Assembly: GCF_025823185.1 (NCBI RefSeq)
Contig: NZ_JACKVK010000005.1
Location: forward strand, 186,001 to 250,000
Direction: 5' to 3'
Length of the DNA: 64,000 nucleotides
Source of the DNA: Mycobacterium yunnanensis
Lineage (GTDB): Bacteria > Actinomycetota > Actinomycetes > Mycobacteriales > Mycobacteriaceae
The first letter of the stretch is position 1. Each line of letters begins with the position of its first letter. The position numbers and the translations under genes were made by a program. Shown in pieces: positions 15,995 through 24,721 of the stretch. The notes beneath the pieces were generated by a model. That model had not been told where the DNA came from and did no database searches. It saw only the letters and a program-made list of their open reading frames with translations.

Positions 15995-17073
15995 CGGACC
16001 CCGAGGGACTTCTCGCCAGTCTGGTCTCGATCGACACCACCTCCGGAGACGCCGCCGCGCAGAGACGTGTCATGGACATCTGCATCTCGGAGGCGCGACG
16101 CACTCGTCCCATGCTCCGAGTTCACGGCGATCTCGACAGCGCACATCCATGGGCACTACTCACCAATGATGCTCGCCCACACGCCAATCGACTGCTGTTC
16201 GCGTGCCACGTCGACACCGTTCCAGTCGGTGTACCCTCCGACTGGGAATTCGACCCCCTGGGGGGCGACATCGACAATGGTCATCTCCTCGGTCGGGGTT
16301 CGGTCGACATGAAGGCCGGCCTCGTCGCCGCCGTAGCCGCCCTGGCAGATGCCAGCGACGACACACCGCTGGCATTGCTTCTCACCAGTGACGAGGAAGT
16401 CGGCTCACTGGGGGCCGAGCGCGCCGTCCCCGCACTGTCGGAGCACCGCTTCGGCGCCGTGATCATCCCGGAAGCGACCTCCAACACCGTCCACCTCGGC
16501 CACCGCGGTGCACTCTGGTTGGAGATCGTCGCTCGCGGTGTGGCCGCCCACGGCAGCACACCCCACCTCGGCGTCAACGCCATTCACCAGCTGCTCGACG
16601 TCCTTCAGCGCGCCCGGACAGAATTGCCGCTGGCGACTCATCCCGATCTGCGCCAGTCGACGTGGAACCTCGGGCAGCTCAACGGCGGTACCGTCCCGAA
16701 CATCGTCCCCGCTGCCGCCAGCGCCATCGTCGACCACCGAACCGTTGGAGACCAAGAGCAGCTGCTGCACTGGTGGGCGTCACAGCCGGAGATCGACGAG
16801 ATCCACACCCTGATCGACTTACCTGCGGTGTGGACGCCGTCCGAAACCCCCTGGCTCGAAACTCTTCCCGCGGTCGTCTCCCACGATGCCGTGTCATATT
16901 TCACCGACGGGTCCTACATCGCGCAGGCGCTTCCCGGTGTCCCGATCGTGGTGTGGGGCCCGGGGCACCCGACGGCCATGCACGCCGTCGACGAGCGCGT
17001 CGCGATCTCCGATCTCGAGCTCGCCACTGCGCACTTCGGCTCCGCTGTCGACTCATGGGGCCACGATTCGTGA
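15991..17073 (+). CDS. M20-family metallopeptidase / deacylase (ArgE/DapE-like)
   Basis: 360 residues with M20 features: CHVDTVP (first zinc His), the Asp in RGSVDMKAG bridging two metals, SDEEVGS with the catalytic Glu-Glu, the His in AHGSTPHLGVNA at the dimerisation lid, and a terminal metal His in TAMHAVDE. Members remove N-acyl groups from amino acids or cleave dipeptides. It overlaps the LacI stop by 4 bases, so it is expressed with the regulator and probably works on the same compound handled by the divergent import operon. A second, distinct M20 gene lies at 19932-21131. Confidence 0.88.
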   Translation: MTDPEGLLASLVSIDTTSGDAAAQRRVMDICISEARRTRPMLRVHGDLDSAHPWALLTNDARPHANRLLFACHVDTVPVGVPSDWEFDPLGGDIDNGHLLGRGSVDMKAGLVAAVAALADASDDTPLALLLTSDEEVGSLGAERAVPALSEHRFGAVIIPEATSNTVHLGHRGALWLEIVARGVAAHGSTPHLGVNAIHQLLDVLQRARTELPLATHPDLRQSTWNLGQLNGGTVPNIVPAAASAIVDHRTVGDQEQLLHWWASQPEIDEIHTLIDLPAVWTPSETPWLETLPAVVSHDAVSYFTDGSYIAQALPGVPIVVWGPGHPTAMHAVDERVAISDLELATAHFGSAVDSWGHDS

Positions 17074-17081
17074 CCGGTGGC

Positions 17082-17639
17082 CTACTTGGCGCTGTTCGGC
17101 AGCCGGCAGCCGGTGTAGCTGGCAATGGTGAGGTTCCCCTGATACCCGACTTTGACGAAGATGCCGGTCGGGCCGTAGAAGCCGACGTCGTGATTTCTCG
17201 GCCCGTCTTGCATCACCTGGACGTCTGTGGCGTCGAGCTTCGCGGCAGCCGCCCTGGCGGCGGAAAGTATTGCTGCCCAATCTTCTTCCGACACGTCCGC
17301 ACCGGGCGCGACCTCATCGGGTAGGAACAGTCGCTTGCCGTCGGTCTGCTCGAATGGGGCCTGACAATTTCCGGCGGTCTCGCCGTGCAGCGTCTGCCAC
17401 CCCAGGTCCGGCACGACGCGGTTGGCGGCGTCCTTGATTTCGTCCACGACGCCCTGCAACTGAGTCTTCGTGTCTTCCAGGGACGGCAGCGACTTCAATT
17501 GGTCGAGCGCCTGCGCGGCCGTGGTCGTCGGTGTGGGCGGATCGGGTTGAGACACGTGGCATCCCGTCGTGAGTAGGGCGATCGCTGCGACAGACAGTGC
17601 CGCGGCATAGCGAGTGGTGTTCGCCATCTGTGGTCTCAT
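17082..17639 (-). CDS. LppA-like lipoprotein
   Basis: A 185-residue lipoprotein with lipobox LLTTGC (Cys at about 27) after a hydrophobic signal. The mature part resembles mycobacterial LppA/LppB (Rv2543/Rv2544 group): RVVPDLGWQTLHGETAGNC, then PTGIFVKVGYQGNLTIASYTGC, with paired Cys. The function of that family is unknown; an extracytoplasmic membrane-anchored role is expected. The ATG overlaps the stop of the DUF1023 hydrolase (ATGA). In M. tuberculosis the lppA gene lies next to Rv2542, so hydrolase plus LppA looks like conserved synteny (recalled, not searched). Confidence 0.8.
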   Translation of the reverse strand: MRPQMANTTRYAAALSVAAIALLTTGCHVSQPDPPTPTTTAAQALDQLKSLPSLEDTKTQLQGVVDEIKDAANRVVPDLGWQTLHGETAGNCQAPFEQTDGKRLFLPDEVAPGADVSEEDWAAILSAARAAAAKLDATDVQVMQDGPRNHDVGFYGPTGIFVKVGYQGNLTIASYTGCRLPNSAK

Positions 17640-19459
17640 TTCTGCCGGACGGCGTTGTCGTCGAGGCCGGCGATGATGGCGGCGATGTTGTAGTTGGTGG
17701 TCCGCGGGGTGCCGTCGTCCATGAACCGTGGATAGTCACTGTGCCCGGACGCCCCGCCGAGACTCATGGTTCCACCCTGCCCGTTGGGTACTGCGGTGGC
17801 ACCGGTTTCGAGATGAGTGAAATTGGGGTTGGTCGCTGGATTGGGGCCGAAGTCCCCTGCGCCCGTGAGATCCATGCCGCCGACCACCGTGGCTGCGAGG
17901 GGCCCAAACGGTGGCGGTAGCGCACCCAGGCCGTGGAGCCACGGCTTGCTGTCATACACGGCTTGAATCGGGTCGTCCGGGGTTTCCATGGTGAACACAT
18001 GCCCCTCTGGCAGCTGCAGCTGTCCGGGCGTGGTTGCCTCGATGCCCGGGGAGCCGTAGAAGATTGCATCGGTGATCCCGTGGTTGCCGGGCTCCTGCAG
18101 GGCGAGGCCGGTGGTGAGGGACCCGTAGGAATGGCCGATGGCGGTGACGTCGGCGGGCACACCCTCGTGGCTGGCCTTGATTCCGTCGTAGAAGCCGGCC
18201 AGATGGTGCGCACCCACCTTGGCCATGTCGTCGTGGCTGACACCCCATGCTCCCGCCAAGGAGGCGGCCTTCTCGTCCCACCCGGGGATCTGCGGGGCGT
18301 CGTAGCCAATCCAAGCGATCGTGGACACGCTCTCCAGCTCGTGGCCGGGACTGTTGCCGAGCTGACGGTACGTCTCGCGTTGAAGGTTGGCCGCTTCCTC
18401 GGTCATGCTCCCGATGCTGCCGTGGACGGTGGTGTTCAGGCCCGGTGCGGTGACCGAGACGTGGCTTGCCGTGTCGGGGTCACCGATCGCGACCGCCGCG
18501 TGGGCCATCTCGCCGCTCGTGGTGTCCAGCAACATCAACTTCCGGTCGGGGAAGTCGCCGACGGATTTGTCCACCGCTTGCAGGTCGGACAAGTTCTTGG
18601 CGCCCGCGGTGGCCGCGTCGTACTTCTCCTTCCACGCCGCGTAGGCCGCCTTGTTGGCGGCGTAGTTGCCGGGCATCCTGACGTTGGGTTCACGCCCGGC
18701 GGCCCAGTCGGGGTGCTGGTTCTTGAGCGCATCGGCGTGGGCCTGGGCAGTCTTCGCCGCGGCAAGCTGGTCGGCCAGGGTCAGCCGGTTGTAGTAGTCG
18801 CGGTCCACGGCGGGCATCCCGTCGTGGTTGCCGATGGAATGGTCACGTTGGTAGAGCGCGTCCTTCTGCTCTGAGGTCAGGGCCTCCCACAGGTCGTGGA
18901 ATTGCTGCGGATCCTCGGGCAGCGGCTTGGTCAACGCGTCGCGTACGCGCGGATCGTCGGGGCGTCCGGCAGCGTCGGCGGTGGCCCCGCTGATCGCTCG
19001 TGCCAGTTCGGCGTCGGCGGTGTTCGCGGCGTGGAGCAGCTGGTGTATCCGTGTCTCCAGGTCAGCTTGCTGGAGGGCGTAGATCGGGTCGCCCACCATG
19101 TCCGTGTGCAGTGGTGTGACCGCGCCGCTCGCCGGATCGATGGAGAAACCCTCGCGCCGGGCGTCGGCGTCGATCGCCGCCAGACTGGCCTTGATCCGGT
19201 CGATGTCGTCGGCGGACTCGCGCGTCGCGGAGGACAGCTCGTTCATCTCTTCGCCGTGCGCTGCGAGGTAGGCACTGAGCTCGTCCAGCGAGGCTCGGGC
19301 GGCATCTCCGCCGGTGCCCTGCCACGTGTTGACCAGCGGCAACTTCGTCAAGCCTGCTTTGACGTCGTCAGCGGACGCGCCCCGTTTGGCGAGCGCGGAG
19401 GAGACATCTCTGATCGCGCCCGAGTTCCACCGTTGAATGTCCGCCAAGGTCAACGGCAT
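17636..19459 (-). CDS. Alpha/beta hydrolase DUF1023 with N-terminal WXG100-like helical domain
   Basis: 607 residues. The first ~105 are helical and contain NTWQGTGGDAA, a W-x-G turn like that of WXG100 proteins. A helical, Ala/Asp-rich linker follows to about 320. The C-terminal DUF1023 hydrolase domain carries the nucleophile elbow GHSYGS and ends with FTHLETGAT and HSDYP, where Asp and His are expected. No signal peptide is present; an N-terminal WXG-like domain is the usual export signal for type VII substrates, so export is possible. It overlaps the EspC-like gene by one base (TAATG) and LppA by four. The substrate is unknown; a lipid or ester is likeliest. Confidence 0.82.
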   Translation of the reverse strand: MPLTLADIQRWNSGAIRDVSSALAKRGASADDVKAGLTKLPLVNTWQGTGGDAARASLDELSAYLAAHGEEMNELSSATRESADDIDRIKASLAAIDADARREGFSIDPASGAVTPLHTDMVGDPIYALQQADLETRIHQLLHAANTADAELARAISGATADAAGRPDDPRVRDALTKPLPEDPQQFHDLWEALTSEQKDALYQRDHSIGNHDGMPAVDRDYYNRLTLADQLAAAKTAQAHADALKNQHPDWAAGREPNVRMPGNYAANKAAYAAWKEKYDAATAGAKNLSDLQAVDKSVGDFPDRKLMLLDTTSGEMAHAAVAIGDPDTASHVSVTAPGLNTTVHGSIGSMTEEAANLQRETYRQLGNSPGHELESVSTIAWIGYDAPQIPGWDEKAASLAGAWGVSHDDMAKVGAHHLAGFYDGIKASHEGVPADVTAIGHSYGSLTTGLALQEPGNHGITDAIFYGSPGIEATTPGQLQLPEGHVFTMETPDDPIQAVYDSKPWLHGLGALPPPFGPLAATVVGGMDLTGAGDFGPNPATNPNFTHLETGATAVPNGQGGTMSLGGASGHSDYPRFMDDGTPRTTNYNIAAIIAGLDDNAVRQK

Positions 19460-19758
19460 TAGAGCTGTTCGTCGACGTGCTTGGCGCCGTCATGGTCGAC
19501 GGTGGCGTAGCCCTGAGCGGCGTTGGTGAAGGCTTCGCCGTGTGCTGCGATGTCGGTGGTCAGCGTGACGGTGACGTCTTGCCATTCGGCGAGCTTCGCC
19601 TGCAGCGCAGCTCCCGACGCGCCAACCCAGCCTGCCTGCGCGGCCTCGATGTCGCCGTTGGCCGCAGTGTGGGCCGCTGCCAACTCCGAGCGATGCATGT
19701 CCATGTGGTCCGATGACAGGCGCAGGTCGATCGGGTCGACCCTCAGATCCTCCGGCAT
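19459..19758 (-). CDS. EspC/WXG100-like small protein, candidate type VII substrate
   Basis: 99 residues from the ATG at 19758 (the frame also reads from a TTG at 19767). Two amphipathic helices flank a turn with Trp44-Val45-Gly46 (AGWVGASG). The C-terminal region contains YATVD at 84-88, which fits the YxxxD/E type VII export motif. This layout is that of EspC/DUF2580-like or WXG100 partners. The stop overlaps the hydrolase start (TAATG), so the two are made together and may pair through their WXG-type domains. No ESX core component lies in the window. Confidence 0.78.
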   Translation of the reverse strand: MPEDLRVDPIDLRLSSDHMDMHRSELAAAHTAANGDIEAAQAGWVGASGAALQAKLAEWQDVTVTLTTDIAAHGEAFTNAAQGYATVDHDGAKHVDEQL

Positions 19759-19931
19759 GTCATCCAACCCCCTGCTTCCGGGCGGCCGTCGCCGCGGCGC
19801 GAACGCTTCCGCTCAAGGATAAACCGCTACGCACGGGCAGTTTGGCGGCGATTTCTCGCTCGGTACCGTTACCCCGACGTCACCCGCGAGCGCCGCGGAC
19901 GCGGCACACTCTCAAGCGACAGGGTCGCAAG

Positions 19932-21131
19932 ATGACGTCGACCGGGAAGCAAGTCATGACATCCGCATTCGCAGCAGCGCTCACACGCGTCGAGGGCTCG
20001 GTCCTGGATTTGACCGGTCGTCTCGTACGGTGCCCGTCGATCACCTCCGACACCGCGGCGGTCGAATCGGCACTCACCGAACTGTCGTCGTACTTGGCGG
20101 ATTCGGGGATCGAGGTCGACGTGTCCCGATCGGCCGCCGGGGCTCCGATGCTGCGGGCGCGCGTGTCGGGCCCTGGCGAGGGTGTCAACATCCTGCTGCA
20201 GGGACACGTCGACGTCGTCCCCGTCGACGAGGGCTGGCAGCGCGACCCCTTTGGCGCCGACGTCGACGGTGGGTACCTCTACGGCCGAGGCACCTGTGAC
20301 ATGAAGGCCGGTCTGGCAGGATTCGCCGGTGTCTTGCGCGCCCTCCAATCGTGTGGCGGGCCTCGACGGGGCAGTGTCACGTTGCTGGTCGACGCGGATG
20401 AGGAGACCGGCAGCGACAGCGGCCTCATCCCCTACATTGCCAAACATGGCCTCTCGGAATATGACTGGGCGATCTGCGGGGAGCCGACCGGCTTGCAGCC
20501 GTTTCTGGGCAACCGCGGGCTGCTGTGGGTGAGTGTCACCGTGCGGGGCTGCGCCGCACACGCGGGGATCCCCGGCGCCGGTCTGAACCCGGTTCCCGTC
20601 GCCGCCGAACTGGTGACCGACTTGGGGGCCAAGGGTGAGCGTGCCGAACAGACCCCGACCGAGTCGAACCCGTTGACCATCACGACCTTTCATGCCGGCA
20701 CGGTGCCCAACTCGATCGCCGACACCGCCGTGTTCACGATCGACCGGCGTCTGCAGCCTGGCGACTCGGCCGACGCGATCATCGACGACCTGCGTGCCGC
20801 CGTGGCTCGGGCGGCCCAGCGTCATCCTTCGTTCGAATTCGGACTCGACGTCGTCAAACGCTGGCCCCCATGCCTGCTCGACGAGAACAGCGACCTGGCA
20901 CAAGCGGCGTACCACGCGGCGGATTCAATCACCGGGCACGCATCATTCGGATTCGACGAGGCGTGCAACGACGCGTCGTTCCTCAGTGAGGCGGGGGTGC
21001 CGACGATCATCTGGGGTCCCGGAGACCCGGCTCTTGCGCACACGTCCGACGAGCGGGTCCTTCTCGACGACATCACACGCGCCATGCACGGGTACGGACG
21101 CGCCGTGGAGACGCTGCTCTCCGTCACGTAG
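19932..21131 (+). CDS. M20-family metallopeptidase / deacylase
   Basis: 399 residues from ATG 19932; an in-frame ATG at 19956 has the better ribosome-binding site (GGGAAGC), so the true start may be 8 residues later. Features: GHVDVVPVDEGW, the bridging Asp in YGRGTCDMKAGLAGF, DADEETGSDSG with the catalytic Glu, GCAAHAGIPGAGLNP for the lid, and a terminal His in ALAHTSDE. Predicted to remove acyl groups from N-acyl amino acids or related amides. It is separate from the LacI-linked M20 gene, with the type VII-like locus between. A 173-base gap separates its start from the divergent EspC-like gene. Confidence 0.88.
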   Translation: MTSTGKQVMTSAFAAALTRVEGSVLDLTGRLVRCPSITSDTAAVESALTELSSYLADSGIEVDVSRSAAGAPMLRARVSGPGEGVNILLQGHVDVVPVDEGWQRDPFGADVDGGYLYGRGTCDMKAGLAGFAGVLRALQSCGGPRRGSVTLLVDADEETGSDSGLIPYIAKHGLSEYDWAICGEPTGLQPFLGNRGLLWVSVTVRGCAAHAGIPGAGLNPVPVAAELVTDLGAKGERAEQTPTESNPLTITTFHAGTVPNSIADTAVFTIDRRLQPGDSADAIIDDLRAAVARAAQRHPSFEFGLDVVKRWPPCLLDENSDLAQAAYHAADSITGHASFGFDEACNDASFLSEAGVPTIIWGPGDPALAHTSDERVLLDDITRAMHGYGRAVETLLSVT

Positions 21132-21172
21132 CCACCGCGACGAGGCCCGTTACCCACCAGGGTTCCGCACGT

Positions 21173-22222
21173 TCATCGAAGGGTCTCGGTGGGAATTCCC
21201 CTGCGAGAACGCCGGTCTCGCAGCAGGGCAGGCGGGATGTACAGACCGCGACGTTGGGCCCGCACGGCAGCGAGCGCCCGGGTGTTGGCGTCGAGTTTGC
21301 ACAGGATGTGTTCGATGTGGGTGGCGATCGTTCGCACGGTGACGCCGAGGCGCTGGGCGGCTTCGGTGTTGTGCCGGCCGGCGATGAGCAACCCGAGCAC
21401 CTCGAGCTCGCGGCGGGTCAAACCGTGCAAGTCTCCGCACGGTGAGAGCATGACGATCGCGCTCGCGTCGCGTGGTTCGGCATCGGGCAGGTCCAAGGCG
21501 GTCGCGGTCAGGTAGCCGTCGCATTCCTCAGGAGCGGGGAGCAGGAACGAGGTCTGGGCTCCGTCCAGCAGTGCGCTGGCCGCGGTAAGTGCCGGTGATC
21601 CAGGACGCAACGCCGGGTGGTCGGGTAGTCCGGGAACGGTCAGGACGCCTCGTGACCGGGTGAGGATCACCGCGGCAGTCGCCGAGTGCATCAGCTGAGC
21701 CGCCGCGGTCGCCGAGCGAAGGGGGTCGACGGCCTGGGCCAGCATTGGCGCGAGAGCGGCGAGCAGATCGCGGGCGGCCTCCGACGGCACCGCCGAGCTG
21801 ACGGTGAACAGGCCCAGGAACCCCAGGTGTCGGCCGTCCGCGGCGAACAGGCAAATATTCAGGCATTCGCGGAGGCCGGCGGGCAGCAGGCACTCCGCCC
21901 ACGATCGGAGTTCGCTGGCGGGGACGGGGAAGTCGACGACCCGCAGCGCGGCGCGCGAGCGAGTCATCCCGAGTCGTTCGATCTCCTCGACCAGAACCGG
22001 GCCGTCGAGATAGGCGGCGGTGTGCCGGTCCCACCCCGTGCTGACCAGCGAGCGGTGTCCGCGGCGCTTGTCGTCGCACAGGGCAAACCACGCCCCGTCG
22101 AACGGAAGCAACCGGTGCAGCGGCTCCAGCAGCGCCGTTGCGCGTTCGGTCGGCTCGCCGGGCAAGGCCGCGATCCGCGCAACCTCAGTCGCGATCTGCC
22201 CCGGGTCGGTTGATCGATGCAT
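21173..22222 (-). CDS. LuxR-type regulator with GAF-like sensor domain
   Basis: 349 residues. The first ~180 look like a GAF-type sensor (LLPFDGAWFALCDDKRRG, then HLGFLGLFTVSS). The C-terminal LuxR/NarL helix-turn-helix at about 265-325 reads LTRRELEVLGLLIAGRHNTE, AAQRLGVTVRTIATHIEHI. It lacks a receiver or ATPase domain. It is divergent from the six-gene dehydrogenase operon starting at 22388, with 165 bases between, and is the obvious candidate regulator of it. The inducing signal is unknown. Confidence 0.85.
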   Translation of the reverse strand: MHRSTDPGQIATEVARIAALPGEPTERATALLEPLHRLLPFDGAWFALCDDKRRGHRSLVSTGWDRHTAAYLDGPVLVEEIERLGMTRSRAALRVVDFPVPASELRSWAECLLPAGLRECLNICLFAADGRHLGFLGLFTVSSAVPSEAARDLLAALAPMLAQAVDPLRSATAAAQLMHSATAAVILTRSRGVLTVPGLPDHPALRPGSPALTAASALLDGAQTSFLLPAPEECDGYLTATALDLPDAEPRDASAIVMLSPCGDLHGLTRRELEVLGLLIAGRHNTEAAQRLGVTVRTIATHIEHILCKLDANTRALAAVRAQRRGLYIPPALLRDRRSRRGIPTETLR

Positions 22223-22387
22223 GGTCTCCTTCTGTCCGCCGCCACGCCAGCTCCGTCATCGGTCGTTCTGCCGATGCGCCGCGGCACGGAGTTGGCGTTG
22301 GCTGATGTTGGTGAGGATCCGCGGCGCCGGCACGAGATGGCCCGCGTACCCCTCCGTCCGACGAGTACGCATGGGACAGGAGCAGAC

Positions 22388-23566
22388 ATGAAGGCAGTGG
22401 TTTACGACGGGGCACGTCAGGTCAGCGTCAAGGACGTGCCGGACGCCAGGATCGAGCGGCCCACCGATGTGTTGGTGCGCATCACCGCCACGAACATTTG
22501 CGGGTCGGATCTGCACATGTACGAAGGCCGTACCGACTTCGAGACCGGCCGGTGGTTCGGTCACGAAAACCTCGGCGAGGTCATCGAAGTCGGCGACGGT
22601 GTGGACAAGGTGCAGGTCGGCCAGCGCGTCGTGCTCCCGTTCAACGTCGCCTGCGGGCACTGCAAGAACTGCGAGCGGGGGCTGACGAACTACTGCCTGA
22701 CCGCCCAGCCGGTGGATGGGTGGGCCGGCGCCGCCTACGGATTCGCGGACATGGGGCCGTGGGCCGGCGGCCAGGCCGAGCTACTGCGCGTCCCGTGGGG
22801 TGACTTCAACTGCCTACGCCTTGGCGAGGACTCCGAGGAGAGGGAGAACGACTACGTGATGCTGGCCGACATCTTCCCCACCGGCTACCACGCCACCGAG
22901 ATGGCCGGCGTCAAGCCGGGCGACCAGACCGTGATCTTCGGCTCGGGGCCCGTCGGGCTGATGGCCGCCCTGTCGGCCACGATCCGCGGGGCCAGCAAGG
23001 TGATGGTCGTCGACCGGCACCCCGACCGGTTGCGCCTGGCCGAGTCGATCGGCGCGATCGCGATCGACGATTCGAAGGTCGACCCGGTCGAGGCGGTGCT
23101 CGAGCAGACCAAGGGGCTGGGCGCAGACAACGGCTGCGAGTGCGTCGGGTACCAGGCACACGACCCCCAGGGCAACGAGCACCCGAACGACACGCTGAAC
23201 AAGCTGGTGAAGTCGGTGCGGTTCACCGGCCGAATCGGCACGGTCGGAGTCTTCGTGCCCCAGGATCCCGGCGCGTCTGACGAACTGGCCAAGAACGGCC
23301 AGGTGGCGTTCGACTTCGGGATGTTCTGGTTCAAGGGCCAAACCATGGGCAGCGGCCAGGCGCCGATCAAGAGGTACAACCGGCAGTTGCGCGACCTGAT
23401 CGCCGCAGGCAAGGCCGAGCCGTCGTTCATCGTCAGCCACGAACTGCCGCTGGAGCAGGCGCCCGACGCCTACTCCCACTTCGACTCGCGCGACGACGGC
23501 TGGACCAAGGTCGTGCTCAAGCCCGGCGCATCCGGCCGCCAGAAGGCGGGAGCAGGAGCCAGCTGA
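22388..23566 (+). CDS. Zinc-dependent alcohol dehydrogenase, formaldehyde dehydrogenase-like
   Basis: 392 residues. Catalytic zinc ligands are Cys38 (NICGSDLH) and His59-Glu60 (GHENLGEV). The structural zinc site uses Cys89, 92, 95 and 103 (CGHCKNCERGLTNYC). The Rossmann motif is IFGSGPVGLMAALSA, binding NAD(P). The long insertion GYQAHDPQGNEHPNDTLNKL resembles glutathione-independent formaldehyde dehydrogenase (FdhA). Oxidation of formaldehyde or another small aldehyde/alcohol is plausible, the exact substrate inferred only. It is the first gene of the operon and divergent from a LuxR gene. Confidence 0.88.
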   Translation: MKAVVYDGARQVSVKDVPDARIERPTDVLVRITATNICGSDLHMYEGRTDFETGRWFGHENLGEVIEVGDGVDKVQVGQRVVLPFNVACGHCKNCERGLTNYCLTAQPVDGWAGAAYGFADMGPWAGGQAELLRVPWGDFNCLRLGEDSEERENDYVMLADIFPTGYHATEMAGVKPGDQTVIFGSGPVGLMAALSATIRGASKVMVVDRHPDRLRLAESIGAIAIDDSKVDPVEAVLEQTKGLGADNGCECVGYQAHDPQGNEHPNDTLNKLVKSVRFTGRIGTVGVFVPQDPGASDELAKNGQVAFDFGMFWFKGQTMGSGQAPIKRYNRQLRDLIAAGKAEPSFIVSHELPLEQAPDAYSHFDSRDDGWTKVVLKPGASGRQKAGAGAS

Positions 23567-23654
23567 CCCCCTGTCGTTTCGAGACTGACCTACGACACCA
23601 GCGGCCTGCCCGCACGGGCACGCCGTCACCCTTCACATGGAACGGAGCAGAACA

Positions 23655-24230
23655 ATGGCAGACGAGTTGCGCGGGACGCGGGTCGCGATCCTGGCGGCGG
23701 ACGGGGTAGAGCGCGTCGAACTGGAACAGCCCAGGCAGGCGTTGCAGGACGCCGGGGCCACGACCGAGTTGCTGTCCCTGCATGACGGCGAGATCCAAGC
23801 CCGCAACCACGACTTGGACGCAGCCGGGACGTTCTCGGTCGACGCCCTGGTCAAGTCCGCGTCAATCGACGACTACGACGCTCTGTTGCTTCCCGGCGGC
23901 ACGGTGAATCCGGACCAGCTGCGCACCGACGATTCAGCGGTCGGGTTCGTGCGCGATTTCGTGACCTCGGGGAAGCCGGTGGCCTCGATCTGTCACGGAC
24001 CCTGGACGCTGATCGAGGCCGGTGTCGCGGAGGGCCGAACGCTGACGTCCTATCCGAGCATCCGCACCGACCTCCGCAACGCCGGTGCCAACGTCGTGGA
24101 CGAAGAGGTCGCCCGAGACGGAAACCTGATCACCAGCCGCTCACCCGACGACCTGCCTGCCTTCTGCACGGCGATCGTGGAACTGTTCAGCAAGGCCTCA
24201 CGGACCGCCGGCGCGGGAAGCGGCTCGTGA
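23655..24230 (+). CDS. DJ-1/PfpI-family protein
   Basis: 191 residues from ATG 23655. The fold is DJ-1/PfpI: VAILAADGVERVELEQP at the start, YDALLLPGGTVNPDQLR, and the nucleophile elbow SICHGPW with Cys113 followed by His. Glu residues in ERVELEQP are in the place of the conserved acid. Such proteins act as general stress proteins with deglycase/glyoxalase-like activity. It is 88 bases after the dehydrogenase and overlaps the next gene by GTGA (24227-24230). In an operon of aldehyde-active enzymes it fits a detoxification role. Confidence 0.87.
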   Translation: MADELRGTRVAILAADGVERVELEQPRQALQDAGATTELLSLHDGEIQARNHDLDAAGTFSVDALVKSASIDDYDALLLPGGTVNPDQLRTDDSAVGFVRDFVTSGKPVASICHGPWTLIEAGVAEGRTLTSYPSIRTDLRNAGANVVDEEVARDGNLITSRSPDDLPAFCTAIVELFSKASRTAGAGSGS

Positions 24231-24721
24231 GCAGCCCGGTGAGCAAGGTGGCGAACGCGGGTCTGGGTGTGGCCGGTCAGTTGGTCCAGCAGTTGCAACG
24301 CGCGCTCGGCAGCCAAGGCACCCATGCCGGGGACTCGGAACCGCACTCGCGGTGGCGCAGCGTGACGATCAACAAGAGCCCGGAGGAAGTCATGCCGGAC
24401 GGCCGGGTGCCGGACCCGCTCGCAGCACTGGGTGACCTCGTCGAGGTGAAGGTCCGTAAAGCCCCGGGCGACAAGGGAACCGAACTCGCCGCCCGCCTGC
24501 GACGGCCGGAACCCAGTGGCCTGCAATCGGTCGGAGCGCGGGTGTCGGGCGAGGACCCCCGCGAGCAGGTCCGCGCGGCGCTGCGCCAAGCCAAACAACT
24601 CATCGAGGTCGGTGAGGTGCTGCGGGTCGACCCCACCCCGCACGGCACCCGCACCGAGACACCGACAGGCAAGCTCGTCGAGATGGCGAGCCGCCGGACG
24701 GGTGGGGAGGGACTGCTGTGA
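24227..24721 (+). CDS. Shortened SRPBCC-like protein
   Basis: 164 residues. Residues 43-130 show the edges of a polyketide-cyclase/SRPBCC domain: RWRSVTINKSPEEV at the start, then PGDKGTELAARLR, then GEDPREQVRAALRQAKQLIE. The central strands (the usual FWRDFENLPRFM and WHAKAPAG parts, about 60 residues) are missing, so the pocket would be incomplete. Both ends overlap neighbours by GTGA (24227-24230 and 24718-24721). Reading is uninterrupted, so it is either an active short variant that pairs with another protein or an in-frame deletion. No catalytic role can be claimed. Confidence 0.65.
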   Translation: MSSPVSKVANAGLGVAGQLVQQLQRALGSQGTHAGDSEPHSRWRSVTINKSPEEVMPDGRVPDPLAALGDLVEVKVRKAPGDKGTELAARLRRPEPSGLQSVGARVSGEDPREQVRAALRQAKQLIEVGEVLRVDPTPHGTRTETPTGKLVEMASRRTGGEGLL

